Assembly (NCBI RefSeq): GCF_021343995.1
Contig: NZ_JAJTTE010000042.1
Location: forward strand, 1-64,000
Reading direction: 5' to 3'
DNA length: 64,000 bases
Source of the DNA: Pseudonocardia terrae
GTDB lineage: Bacteria > Actinomycetota > Actinomycetes > Mycobacteriales > Pseudonocardiaceae
Part shown: positions 44,401 through 51,838 of the stretch, one piece after another
How the letters are laid out: the number at the start of each line of letters is the position of its first letter
How positions within the stretch are numbered: position 1 is the first letter of the stretch
Translations under genes and position numbers: made by a program
Notes under the pieces: model-generated
Database searches by the model: none
What the model was told of the DNA's origin: nothing
What the model saw: the letters and a program-made list of their open reading frames with translations, nothing else

Positions 44401-45153
44401 GCCCGTGGCGCCCGTACCCGGGCCGCCGACGTAGAGGTTGCGCACGTCGTCGAGCGAGGTGATCGGGCTGCCGACCTCGACGGTCAGGGGGTTCGTGTCC
44501 GGGGTGAGCTGCCCGGCGGGGATGCGCACGCCATTGGCCTGCAGGACCTGGCCGATCGACGCGACCGCGACACCGCGCGCGGCGGCCGCGGCGGGGTCGA
44601 CGTCGATCACCACCTGGTCCTGGGCGAGCCCGGTCAGCCCGACCGACGACACCCCGGCGAGGCCCTGCAGGTAGGGCTGGACCTCGTCGCGGAGGACCTC
44701 GCCGATCCGGTCCGGGCCGAGGTTCGACGAGACCGCCAGCTGGACGACCGGGAGGTTGTCGAGGCCGCCCGTCACGATCTGCGGGGTGACGTCGGTGGGC
44801 AGCTTCACACCGTCGAGGGCGCGCTGCAGCTGCGAGCGGAACGTGTCCTGGTCGGTCCCGTAGTCCAGGGACAGCGTGACGACCGAGGAGCCCGAGCTGC
44901 TCGTCGAGCTGGTGCCCGTGACGCCGGTGAGGTTACCGACGGCCTTCTCGATCGGGGTCGTGACCTGATCCGCGACGGTGGCGGCCGAGGCCCCGACGTA
45001 CTGCGTGGCCACCGAGGCGACGGGCACGTCCAGCGACGGGAACAGCTCCTGCCGCAGCGAGGTCGTGCTGACGACACCGAAGACCACGAGGGCGATCGTC
45101 ACGAGCGCGACGATCGCCCGGTTGCGCAGGCTGAGACGGGCGAGCCAGGTCAT
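41437..45153 (-). CDS. RND (AcrB/HAE1-like) transporter with C-terminal regulatory-like domain
   Basis: 1238 residues. The first about 1030 are a full RND pump: TM1 'IVALVTIALVVFGVVSTTSL', two periplasmic-type loops, helices with 'VAVGRVVDDSIVVIENIKRH', which carries the proton-relay Asp pair of RND pumps, and closing helices 'VVVIGGLISSTLLTLVLV'. It then has a disordered linker (Thr/Asp repeats and Ser/Pro runs, about 1040-1158) and an 80-residue beta-rich domain 'GVHGTVRDADGVPLPGATVS' of the carboxypeptidase regulatory-like type. ATG 45153 follows GGAAGG; a further upstream start at 45279 would add 42 residues overlapping the STAS promoter and is rejected. No membrane fusion protein is nearby. 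Confidence 0.88.
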   Translation of the reverse strand: MTWLARLSLRNRAIVALVTIALVVFGVVSTTSLRQELFPSLDVPVASVATQYVGASAATVADQVTTPIEKAVGNLTGVTGTSSTSSSGSSVVTLSLDYGTDQDTFRSQLQRALDGVKLPTDVTPQIVTGGLDNLPVVQLAVSSNLGPDRIGEVLRDEVQPYLQGLAGVSSVGLTGLAQDQVVIDVDPAAAAARGVAVASIGQVLQANGVRIPAGQLTPDTNPLTVEVGSPITSLDDVRNLYVGGPGTGATGRGGAPVRLGDIATVTSQPAPATGYTRTNGQPSIGISVVKLPDANTVSVSDEVRNDLGRITDALGGAAQNAQATVVFDQAPFITQSVESLTTEGLLGLAFAVLVILLFLLSVRATLVTAVSIPLSVLIAMIVLYLGGYTLNILTLGALTVAVGRVVDDSIVVIENIKRHVGARRPTARRVVEAVREVAGAITASTLTTVAVFAPIGLVGGQVGQLFRPFAVTVSAALLASLVVSLTVVPVLASVVLRSREAPVDPAPDSESDPASAATDATPEKTTRLQRGYLPILTGALRRPVLSLGIAVLILAGTVALVPRLTTNFLGDTGGNTVSVTQELPAGTGLPAADAAAKRVEGVVEGTPGVASYQVTVGSTGGGLGRAGPAGGTSPTRFSITLADGADATTVQDDLRTRIAGLGGTDQIGEITVSGGQGGLGSGNLQVSVRADDPQVLADAAGQVQQAVAGIAGVTDVRNDLAADQPAIDVRVDRQKAAATGLTESQVGQAVTAALRGSSAGQVTIDGVAQDVVVRTGQAPADAGQLRALTLPTARGPVPLSDLATVMETTTRPTVTHTDGVQAATITARPTGDDVGAASRDLRTVVDGLRLPSGATAEIGGVSTQQSDAFRQLFLALLAAVAAVYLVMVATFRSLVQPLLLLVSVPFAATGAIGLLLLTGTPLGVPALIGMLMLVGIVVTNAIVLIDLVNQRRRAGLGVREAVVEGAVQRLRPIIMTAVATICALVPMSLGLTGGGVFISQPLAVVVIGGLISSTLLTLVLVPVLYLLVERARGRRRAVPGDDLQDEDAGAPPAVAGPDDPETDTETNTDTNADTDTDRAGIPVVVPAQSGNGRRPAHARETWTVGAPLTSAPPSSSVPSTSVPSSSAPAVSAPRHAAGPVVASVVERRPVPAPPTDAPGVHGTVRDADGVPLPGATVSVFDPTGQQIGLTIADGRGEFALALPPMAEYLVVVHGGGREPVATWARGFRRSTWHDVTVG
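41921..41973 (-). repeat. Thr/Asp-coding 6-bp repeat in the RND linker
   Basis: Degenerate hexamer repeats of GGTGTC type, read on the minus strand, encode the alternating Thr-Asp/Glu/Asn run in the linker. Nearby 41770-41830 holds a second repeat family coding Ser-Pro-Val blocks. Both make the linker length likely to vary. Confidence 0.75.
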
Positions 45154-45277
45154 CGAGGCCTTCCGGGGCGGGGAGCGGGAACGCGAGTAGATCCCACGCG
45201 GAGCCGGGCCGGAAATCGGTTGCTGAGGACGGACTGAGTCGCGAGGTCCCGGCACCCCTTCTGTACCGTGGTCGTTC

Positions 45278-45673
45278 ATGTCGTCGTCACCGTGGAGGGG
45301 ACCGCAGGTCCAGGTGACCGTGCACCGTCACGGCTTCGGTGGGCACGAGGCCGTGGTCGTCCGGATCGTCGGCGAGATCGACGACGACACCGGCGGTCGG
45401 GTCCGGGCCGCCTTCGCCGAGGCGTTCGCGACCGGCCTGCCGACCGTCGTGGTCGACCTCACCGGCGTCACGCTCCTCGCCTCCCAGGGCATCGCCGACC
45501 TGCTGCTGGCCCGGCGCAGTGCCGCGTCCACCGGAACGGCGCTGCACCTCGTCGCCGGCGAGAACCCGCGTGTCCTGCGGCCACTCCACCTCACCGGCGT
45601 CGCCGACGTCCTCGGCCTCTGCCGCGGCCTCGACGAGGTCGTCCGGCGCGGCCCGGAGTCGCAGGCGGGCTGA
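45278..45673 (+). CDS. STAS-domain anti-sigma-factor antagonist-like protein
   Basis: 131 residues with one STAS domain ('AVVVRIVGEIDDDTGGRVRAAF', 'PTVVVDLTGVTLLASQGIADLL'). The phosphorylated Ser of SpoIIAA lies in 'ASQGIADLL', matching here as Ser-Gln-Gly. Such proteins bind anti-sigma kinases and release sigma factors when unphosphorylated. No kinase partner is in the window. TACCGT (45263-45268) stands about 9 bp before the ATG and may be a leaderless -10. Confidence 0.85.
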   Translation: MSSSPWRGPQVQVTVHRHGFGGHEAVVVRIVGEIDDDTGGRVRAAFAEAFATGLPTVVVDLTGVTLLASQGIADLLLARRSAASTGTALHLVAGENPRVLRPLHLTGVADVLGLCRGLDEVVRRGPESQAG

Positions 45674-45750
45674 GCGGACGAACGGCGCCGGGCGGGTTGG
45701 AGCGGCGCTGAGCGGGAACCTGTCGCTCTCGACGACAGGGAGGTAGGCGC

Positions 45751-46281
45751 ATGAAGATCGGGATCTTCGTCCTGCGGGCCGTGATCGGGCTGCTGTTCCT
45801 GGGGCACGGGCTGCAGAAGCTGACCGAGCGGTTCGGCGGGCACGGCCTCACGCAGACCGCGGCCGGGTTCGAGGCCATGGGCCTGCGCCCGGGCCGGCAG
45901 AACGCCATGGCCGCGGGCGTCTCGGAGGCGGCCGGGGGCGCCCTGCTCGCCGCCGGGCTCGCCACCCCGCTCGCCACCGGCCTGATCACGGGGACGATGG
46001 GCTCCGCTGTCTACCACGTGCACGGGCCGAAGGGGCCGTGGGCGACGCAGGGCGGCTGGGAGTACAACGCCGTGATCCTGGCCGCGGCGTTCGCGATCGC
46101 CGACACCGGGCCGGGCGGGCTGTCGCTCGACCACGCGCTGGGCATCGAGCGCTCGGGGTGGCGGGTCGCCCTCGCCCAGCTCGTGGCCGGCCTCGTCGGC
46201 TCGGCGGTCGTGGCGGCGCGGGCGACGGCACCCGCCCCCGTCCCCACCGCCGTGCCGGCCGCCGACGGCGCGGACACCTGA
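45751..46281 (+). CDS. DoxX-family membrane protein
   Basis: 176 residues, four hydrophobic segments ('IFVLRAVIGLLFLGHGLQKL' at the start, then 'AGVSEAAGGALLAAGLATPL'). The Gly-His of the first helix and 'TQGGWEYNAVILAAAFAIA' match DoxX/MhqP-like proteins. The family is membrane redox or thiol-linked, often with unknown partners. The AGGGAGG upstream of the ATG at 45751 is a good ribosome binding site. It is separated by 77 bp from the STAS gene. Confidence 0.88.
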   Translation: MKIGIFVLRAVIGLLFLGHGLQKLTERFGGHGLTQTAAGFEAMGLRPGRQNAMAAGVSEAAGGALLAAGLATPLATGLITGTMGSAVYHVHGPKGPWATQGGWEYNAVILAAAFAIADTGPGGLSLDHALGIERSGWRVALAQLVAGLVGSAVVAARATAPAPVPTAVPAADGADT

Positions 46282-46296
46282 GCAGGTCGCGGCCGT

Positions 46297-46455
46297 TCAG
46301 CCCGCCGAGGGTTCCGGCACCGTCACCGTGAGCAGCCGGGTCCCGGAGAGGTCGAGCCGCAGCCGGCCGCCGCCCCTCCCGAACCGCAGCACGACCGCCG
46401 TGCAGGACGGGCAGCGCACCACGAGCGCCGGGGCGTCGGGATAGAGGTCGTGGGC
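46297..46455 (-). pseudogene. C-terminal remnant of a DUF6510 protein
   Basis: About 52 codons in one frame, 'YPDAPALVVRCPSCTAVVLRF' split before and after, ending 'LLTVTVPEPSAG', match the C-terminal half of DUF6510 proteins, which carry a CxxC metal site. The first half is gone; the frame is joined directly to a molybdopterin oxidoreductase fragment in another frame at about 46456-46460. DUF6510 genes usually sit beside such oxidoreductases, so a deletion between neighbours explains it. Confidence 0.75.
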
Positions 46456-46736
46456 GCCGGGACGCCGGACCAGCGGGTGTCGAGCTTCGACCAGCTGGTC
46501 ACGCAATGGATGTCGACCGTGACCGGTTCGTGCGGCAGGGCTCGGAACTCCTCCCAGGTCCACCGGTGCAGCCCGTCGACCTGTCCCTGCACCACGAAGT
46601 CCCACGCGTCGAGCGGGGTGTGCGGCGTCGGCCCGGCGGTGAGCACCGGGAACCTGTCGCCGATGTCGCGCTGTCCGGGAGGCAGCCGCCGGTCGCGCCG
46701 CCCGCGTCCGTGGAACACCCGCGACACCACAGCCAT
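46456..46736 (-). pseudogene. N-terminal remnant of a sulfite-oxidase-like molybdopterin oxidoreductase
   Basis: The frame from ATG 46736 gives 'FPVLTAGPTPHTPLDAWDF' and 'PVTVDIHCVTSWSKLDTRWSG', the start of a sulfite-oxidase-type (YedY-like) domain including the molybdenum-binding Cys in 'DIHCVTSWS'. The remaining roughly 100 residues are missing. After 'RWSGV' the sequence continues as the DUF6510 remnant in another frame. Confidence 0.82.
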
Positions 46737-46820
46737 CGTGCGCCCCCTTCCTCGGAGCACCCGAGCATGCCGGGTGGGCGGGCCCGCCACATCGCGCGTT
46801 CGTACGAAGCGGCGCCGGAT

Positions 46821-48401
46821 TCAGCGGGCCGCCGAGCGGTCCCACGTGGCGGGCGTGATCCCCGCGGCGCGGAGCTCGACCTTGCGGATCTTCTCCGTCG
46901 GGGTCTTCGGGAGCGCGTCGACGATCTCGACGTACCTGGGCACCATGAACCGCGCCATCCGCGCGGACAGGTACCCGACGAGCTCGGCGGGGTCGAGGTC
47001 GTGGCCGGGCTGCGGCACCACGACGATCTTCACCTCGTCCTCGCCGTACTCCGACGGGACCGCGACGGCGGCGCTCTCCAGGACCGCGGGATGGCCGTTG
47101 ACCTCGGCCTCGACCTCGGCGGACGAGATGTTCTCGCCCCGGCGGCGGATGGCGTCCTTGATCCGGTCGACGAAGTAGAAGTTGCCCTCCGCGTCGCGGG
47201 TGAAGCCGTCGCCGGTGTGCAGCCACTGGTTGCGCCAGGCCTCCACCGTGGCCTCGGGCTTGCGCCAGTACCCGGCCATGAGCGTCCAGGGCTCGTCGGC
47301 GCGCAGCACCAGCTCTCCAAGCTCGCCGGGCCCGACCTCGACGTCGTCGGCGTCGACGACGCGGGCGTGGAAGCCGGGCCGCGCGCGACCGCAGCTCGTG
47401 GCGTTCGCCAGGTCCGCGCCGTCGCTCAGGATGCAGCAGGCCGTCTCGGTCATGTTGAACGTCGTGCGCGCCTGCACGCCGAACCGGCTGCGGAAGCCGT
47501 CGAGGTCGTGGATGAGCGGCAGGAACAGCGCGTCGCGCAGCGGCGAGTCGGCGTCGTCGGGCCGCGCGGGCTGCTGGTACAGGAAGTTGGCCATCGCCCC
47601 CAGCAGGATGGTGGTGGTCGCGCCGTAGGTGCGGACGTCGTCCCAGAAGGCCTTGGTGTCGAACCGTCGGCGCATCACGACCCTGGCCCCGACCAGGGCA
47701 CACGCGTACAGCGGGCCCTTCCCGCTCATGTGGAAGAGCGGGAACCCGGAGTAGAAGGCGTCGGTCGCGTCGAACAGCTCCGACGGCATGATGCCGGTCG
47801 CCGTGAGCTCCGCCTGCCGCCATGTGACGAGGACGCCCTTGGACGGCCCGGTCGTGCCGGACGTGTAGAGGATCGACGCGATGTCCCGGCCGGTCGGCAG
47901 CGGGCCCTCCGGCGCCGGGTCGTCCGCCGCGGCCGCGAGGAAGTCGGCGGCGTGGACCAGCTCGAACGGGCTCTCCGGCAACGGCCCGCGCGCACCCACC
48001 ACCACGACCGTGCCGAGCCGGCCCGGGCCCGCCGCGGCGTCGGCGATCGCGGCGAGGTGGTCGACGTGGGCGATCATGATCGCGGCCCGGGAGTCGTCGA
48101 CGAGGTAGCGCAGCATCGTGCCGATGTAGCCGGTGTTGACCGGGACCTCCATCGCCCGTAGGCGTCCGGTCCCGAGCCATGCGGCCACGGCCTCCGTGCA
48201 CGGCGGCAGCATGGTCAGCACGGTGTCGCCGGCGGCGACGCCGGCCCGGGCCAGCGCGGCGGCCCAGCGGGTGGTGTCGGCGTGCGCCTGCGCGTAGGTC
48301 CACGTGTCGCCGGACTCGGCGACCACGACGAACGGGGCGTCCGGGCGCTCGGCGGCACGAGTGCCGAGCAGGACGGGCAGCACGGTGTCCGAGGGCAGCA
48401 T
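46821..48401 (-). CDS. AMP-dependent acyl-CoA synthetase/ligase
   Basis: 526 residues. P-loop 'YTSGTTGPSKGVLVTW', adenylate motif 'FNMTETACC', hinge 'RRRGENISSAEVE' and catalytic Lys near 'TEKIRKVELRAAG'. It is of the type seen with carnitine- or medium-chain acid-activating CoA ligases, related to the one at 36996. It follows the biotin-carboxylase gene by 21 bp on the minus strand, so its product probably feeds the carboxylase. Substrate unknown. Confidence 0.93.
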   Translation of the reverse strand: MLPSDTVLPVLLGTRAAERPDAPFVVVAESGDTWTYAQAHADTTRWAAALARAGVAAGDTVLTMLPPCTEAVAAWLGTGRLRAMEVPVNTGYIGTMLRYLVDDSRAAIMIAHVDHLAAIADAAAGPGRLGTVVVVGARGPLPESPFELVHAADFLAAAADDPAPEGPLPTGRDIASILYTSGTTGPSKGVLVTWRQAELTATGIMPSELFDATDAFYSGFPLFHMSGKGPLYACALVGARVVMRRRFDTKAFWDDVRTYGATTTILLGAMANFLYQQPARPDDADSPLRDALFLPLIHDLDGFRSRFGVQARTTFNMTETACCILSDGADLANATSCGRARPGFHARVVDADDVEVGPGELGELVLRADEPWTLMAGYWRKPEATVEAWRNQWLHTGDGFTRDAEGNFYFVDRIKDAIRRRGENISSAEVEAEVNGHPAVLESAAVAVPSEYGEDEVKIVVVPQPGHDLDPAELVGYLSARMARFMVPRYVEIVDALPKTPTEKIRKVELRAAGITPATWDRSAAR

Positions 48402-48422
48402 CAGCGATGTCCTTCCGTCCGG

Positions 48423-50159
48423 TCAGGGTCGTCGGTCGTCCGGCCGCAGCCGGACGACGGGGACGCCGGGAGCGACGCCGTCCCCGGCCCGCACCAGCAC
48501 CTGCTCGACGACGGCGTCGGCGGCCGCCCGCAGCGGGTGCTCCATCTTCATCGCCTCGATCGTCACGAGTGTCCGGCCGGCGGCGACCCGGTCGCCGGGG
48601 GCCACGAACACGGCCGTGACGGTGCCCCGCATCGGGCTCACGAGATCCGGGCCCTCGGTGCGGACCACCCGGCGCGGGGCCGACGCCCGCGAGCCGGTCC
48701 GTCGCCGCACCGGGACCGCTCCCGGGCCCGCGGGCCGGGGGACGCGATAGCGCCGTCCGGCGACGACCACTGCGGCATCGGCGGCCTCGTCGTCGGGCTC
48801 CGGCCCGGGGCAGGGCCGCTCGGCGGGCCCGGCGAGGTCGGGCGCGACGACCGCGTCGAACCAGCTGGTCGGAACGCCTCCACGCACGAAGTCCGGGTGC
48901 CCGAGCACGGCTACTGCCGCGGGCACCGTCGTGCTCACGCCGGCCACGACGGTCCGGGCGAGGGCCCCCCGCAGCCGGTGCAGCGCGATCTCCCGGGTCG
49001 GCCCCCACGCGAGGAGCTTGCCGACCAGGCTGTCGTAGTCGGGCGGGACCGTGTCCCCGGCCTCGTAGCCGCCGTCGAAGCGGACACCCGGCCCCCAGGG
49101 CACCGACAGCGCGGACAGCCGGCCCGGGGCGGGGACGAAACCCGCCCCGGGGTCCTCGGCGTTGATCCGGCACTCGACGGCGTGGCCCCGGGTCGGCCCG
49201 GCCTCCTCGAGAGCCTCCCCCGCGGCGACGCGGAGCTGCTCGCGGACCAGGTCGACGCCCAGCACCAGCTCGGTCACCGGGTGCTCGACCTGGATCCGGG
49301 TGTTGGCCTCGAGGAACCAGAACTCCCCGTCCTGCACCAGGAACTCGACCGTGCCGGCGCCGACGTAGCCGGCCTCGCGTGCGAGCCGGACCGCGGCGTC
49401 GGCCAGCGCCGACCGCACCCCGGCGTCGAGCCCGGGTGCTGGAGCCTCCTCCACCAGCTTCTGGTGCCGCCGCTGCACCGAGCAGTCGCGGTCGCCGAGG
49501 GCCAGCACCGTGCCGTGGGTGTCGGCGAGGACCTGGACCTCGACGTGGCGCGGCGCCGGCAGGAACCGCTCGACGTGCACGGTGTCGTCGCCGAACGCCG
49601 CCCGTGCCTCCGACCGGGCCGCCGTCACGGCCTCCTCGACCTGCTCCGGCCCGGGGATCACGCGCATGCCACGCCCGCCGCCGCCCCGGGCCGCCTTGAC
49701 GACGAGCGGCCACCCGACCGCCGCGCCGAGCGCGCGCACCGCCTCGGGGGACACCTCCGTGCTGCCCGGGACCACGGGCACCCCCACCGCCTCCGCGAGC
49801 GCCCGGGCCCGGGACTTGTCCCCGAGGACCTCGACCGCCGACGCCGGCGGTCCCACGAAGACGAGGCCGGCCTTCTCGACGGCCGCGGCGAAGCCGGCGC
49901 TCTCGGCGAGGAAGCCGTACCCGGGATGCACGGCGTCGGCACCCGACCGCAGCGCGGCGTCGACGAGCAGGCCGGCGTCGAGGTAGGTGTCCGCCGCCGC
50001 GACGCCGGGCAGCCCGACGGCTTCGTCGGCGAGGCGCACGTGCAGAGCCGCGGCGTCGGCATCGGAGTGCACGGCGACGGAGGCGATGCCCAGCTCGGCG
50101 CACGTCCGCACGATCCGCACCGCGATCTCGCCCCGGTTGGCGACGAGGACCTTGCGCAC
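48423..50159 (-). CDS. Acyl-CoA carboxylase biotin carboxylase / carrier subunit
   Basis: 578 residues. The biotin carboxylase part (about 1-450) has the 'RKVLVANRGEIAVRIVRTC' start, ATP-grasp 'KAARGGGGRGMRV', 'FLEANTRIQVEHPVTE' and the C-terminal 'YDSLVGKLLAWG'. The biotin carrier domain is at the end with 'EAMKMEHPL', biotinylated Lys. It is shorter than most actinobacterial AccA-type alpha subunits because the region between the two domains is brief. With the next gene it fixes CO2 onto an acyl-CoA. GTG start; 10 bp after the carboxyltransferase. Confidence 0.95.
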   Translation of the reverse strand: MRKVLVANRGEIAVRIVRTCAELGIASVAVHSDADAAALHVRLADEAVGLPGVAAADTYLDAGLLVDAALRSGADAVHPGYGFLAESAGFAAAVEKAGLVFVGPPASAVEVLGDKSRARALAEAVGVPVVPGSTEVSPEAVRALGAAVGWPLVVKAARGGGGRGMRVIPGPEQVEEAVTAARSEARAAFGDDTVHVERFLPAPRHVEVQVLADTHGTVLALGDRDCSVQRRHQKLVEEAPAPGLDAGVRSALADAAVRLAREAGYVGAGTVEFLVQDGEFWFLEANTRIQVEHPVTELVLGVDLVREQLRVAAGEALEEAGPTRGHAVECRINAEDPGAGFVPAPGRLSALSVPWGPGVRFDGGYEAGDTVPPDYDSLVGKLLAWGPTREIALHRLRGALARTVVAGVSTTVPAAVAVLGHPDFVRGGVPTSWFDAVVAPDLAGPAERPCPGPEPDDEAADAAVVVAGRRYRVPRPAGPGAVPVRRRTGSRASAPRRVVRTEGPDLVSPMRGTVTAVFVAPGDRVAAGRTLVTIEAMKMEHPLRAAADAVVEQVLVRAGDGVAPGVPVVRLRPDDRRP

Positions 50160-50169
50160 CGGTTCCTCC

Positions 50170-51723
50170 TCAGATCGGCGAGACGGCGTGCTGCTTGCGC
50201 GGCGCGCGGGCCTTGCGGCGGTGTTGGGCCCGGCGCAGCGCCGCGCGAAGCAGCGCCCGGGTCTCGTCCGGGTCCACGACGTCGTCGATCCCGAAGCCCT
50301 GCGCGGCGAGGAACGGACCGATCTGCTCGCGGAAGCCGGCGATCATCTCCGCGCGGCGGGCCGCCGGGTCCGGGGCGGCCTCGACCTCGCGCCGGTAGGC
50401 GATGTCGACCGCCCCCTCGACGGACATCGCGCAGATCTCGGCGGTCGGCCAGGCCAGCGCCAGGTCGGCGGCGAAGCTGCGGCCCCCGCACATGGCGATG
50501 TACCCGGCGCCGTAGCCCTTGCGCAGCACCACGCTGAACCGCGGCACCGTGGCCTGGCCCAGCTCGAAGAGCAGCCGGCCGCTGCGGCGCCCGAGCTGGG
50601 TCGTCGCCGACTCGGTCCCCGCGAGGAAGCCCGGGACGTCGATCAGGAAGAGCAGCGGCACCCCGAACGCGTCGCACAACGACACGAAGTGCGCCGCCTT
50701 CTCGCACGCCGGGCTGTCGAGCGCGCCGCCGAGGTGCATCGGCTGGTTCGCCACGATCCCGATCGGCCGGCCCCCGATCCGGGCCAGCGCCGTGACGATG
50801 TTCGGCGCGTGCTCCGGCTTGACCTCGAAGGCCGTCTCCGGGTCGGCGAGCGCGTCGACGACCTCCAGGACGTCGTAGGCCTGCCGGGTCGATGCCGGGA
50901 CGAGGTGGGCGACCGGCGGGTCGCCCTCCTGAGGCTCCTCGTCGTGAGGTGGCCGCTGGTCGGCGCTGGAGGGCAGGTAGCCCAGGAACACCCGCACCGC
51001 GTCGAGCGCCTCGCCCTCGATGTCCACCGCGAGGTCGGCCAGCCCGAGCCGGGCCTGCAGGTCGGCGCCGCCGAGCTCCTCCTTGGTGAGCTTCTCCCCC
51101 GTCGACGCCGCCACCAGCGCCGGACCCGCGATGCCCATGGTCGAGATGCCCCGCACCATCACCGTGTAGTCGGCGAGCGCGGCGAAGTTCGTCGGGCCGC
51201 CGAAACCGGGTCCGAGCATGACCGCGACCACGGGGACGTACCCGGACAGGTCGACCATCTGCTGGAAGACGTCGAAGCCGAACGCGAAATGGTGGCTGTC
51301 GAGGCCCTCCTGGATCCGGTGCCCGCCGCCGTCGAGCAGCATGACCAGCGGGATACCCTCCTGCAGCGACCGCTCGCAGCAGCGGGCGACCTTGAGGCCG
51401 CCGGTGGTGCCGTTCGACCCGCCGAAGACGCTGAAGTCGAAGGACATGATCGAGACGGGCCGGCCGTCGAGCTCTCCGACGCCCGTCACCACCCCGTCCC
51501 CGGGCGCCGCCAGCCGCTCCTGTCCGGGCGTCCCGCGGGCGGCGTCGACCAGGGCGCCGAACTCGCGGAAGGTCCCCTCGTCGACGAGCCGGTCGATGCG
51601 CTCACGGGCGGTCAGCTTGCCGAGGGCGTGCTGCCGCACGACCGCCTCGGGGCGCCCGAGGTCCTGCACGAGGGCGCGCCGCCGGCGCAGCTCCTCGATC
51701 TCCGGGCGCTCCGCACCGACCAC
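50170..51723 (-). CDS. Acyl-CoA carboxylase carboxyltransferase subunit
   Basis: 517 residues with the two crotonase-like halves of PccB/AccD-type proteins: 'ALGKLTARERIDRLVDEGTF' and 'MSFDFSVFGGSNGTTGGLK' in the first half, 'IDVPGFLAGTESATTQLGRR' and 'GGRSFAADLALAWPTAEICAM' in the second. Acyl group specificity residue cannot be assigned. 'FDFSVFGGSNG' differs from the common 'QDFTVFGGSLG', so the substrate may be unusual. GTG 51723 follows GGGGAGG. It is the first gene of the minus operon, divergent from the ligase at 51839. Confidence 0.94.
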   Translation of the reverse strand: MVGAERPEIEELRRRRALVQDLGRPEAVVRQHALGKLTARERIDRLVDEGTFREFGALVDAARGTPGQERLAAPGDGVVTGVGELDGRPVSIMSFDFSVFGGSNGTTGGLKVARCCERSLQEGIPLVMLLDGGGHRIQEGLDSHHFAFGFDVFQQMVDLSGYVPVVAVMLGPGFGGPTNFAALADYTVMVRGISTMGIAGPALVAASTGEKLTKEELGGADLQARLGLADLAVDIEGEALDAVRVFLGYLPSSADQRPPHDEEPQEGDPPVAHLVPASTRQAYDVLEVVDALADPETAFEVKPEHAPNIVTALARIGGRPIGIVANQPMHLGGALDSPACEKAAHFVSLCDAFGVPLLFLIDVPGFLAGTESATTQLGRRSGRLLFELGQATVPRFSVVLRKGYGAGYIAMCGGRSFAADLALAWPTAEICAMSVEGAVDIAYRREVEAAPDPAARRAEMIAGFREQIGPFLAAQGFGIDDVVDPDETRALLRAALRRAQHRRKARAPRKQHAVSPI

Positions 51724-51767
51724 CGCGACCTCCCCGTCCGTCGACCCGAGCCGGTCGATCGTGCCCG

Positions 51768-51810
51768 ATCCTCACCTGCATTGACACTTCTGTCAACGAG
51801 CCCGCACACT
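51768..51810. promoter_or_regulatory. Divergent promoter pair with TTGACA-N4-TGTCAA operator
   Basis: The palindrome TTGACACTTCTGTCAA (51781-51796) gives -35 TTGACA on both strands. On the minus strand GAGGAT (51773-51768) lies 17 bp on; on the plus strand CACACT (51805-51810) lies 18 bp on. A single bound regulator would thus control both the carboxylase and ligase operons. The nearby TetR (53420) is the obvious candidate. Confidence 0.65.
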
Positions 51811-51838
51811 GCTCCTCCCGACGGAGAGGACGGACATC

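Noticed and set aside
41455..45237. Plus-strand open frame of about 1260 codons opposite the RND gene
   Set aside because: It is Arg/Gly/Asp/His-rich, has no family motif, and is the antisense shadow of the well-defined transporter in very GC-rich DNA.
45154..45279. N-terminal extension of the RND transporter from 45279
   Set aside because: The extra 42 residues are not membrane-like, overlap the STAS promoter, and the ATG at 45153 has a good ribosome binding site.
46297..50103. Very long minus-strand open frame across the carboxylase and ligase genes
   Set aside because: It runs in a wrong frame over two proven genes; only its last 52 codons are meaningful, as the DUF6510 remnant.
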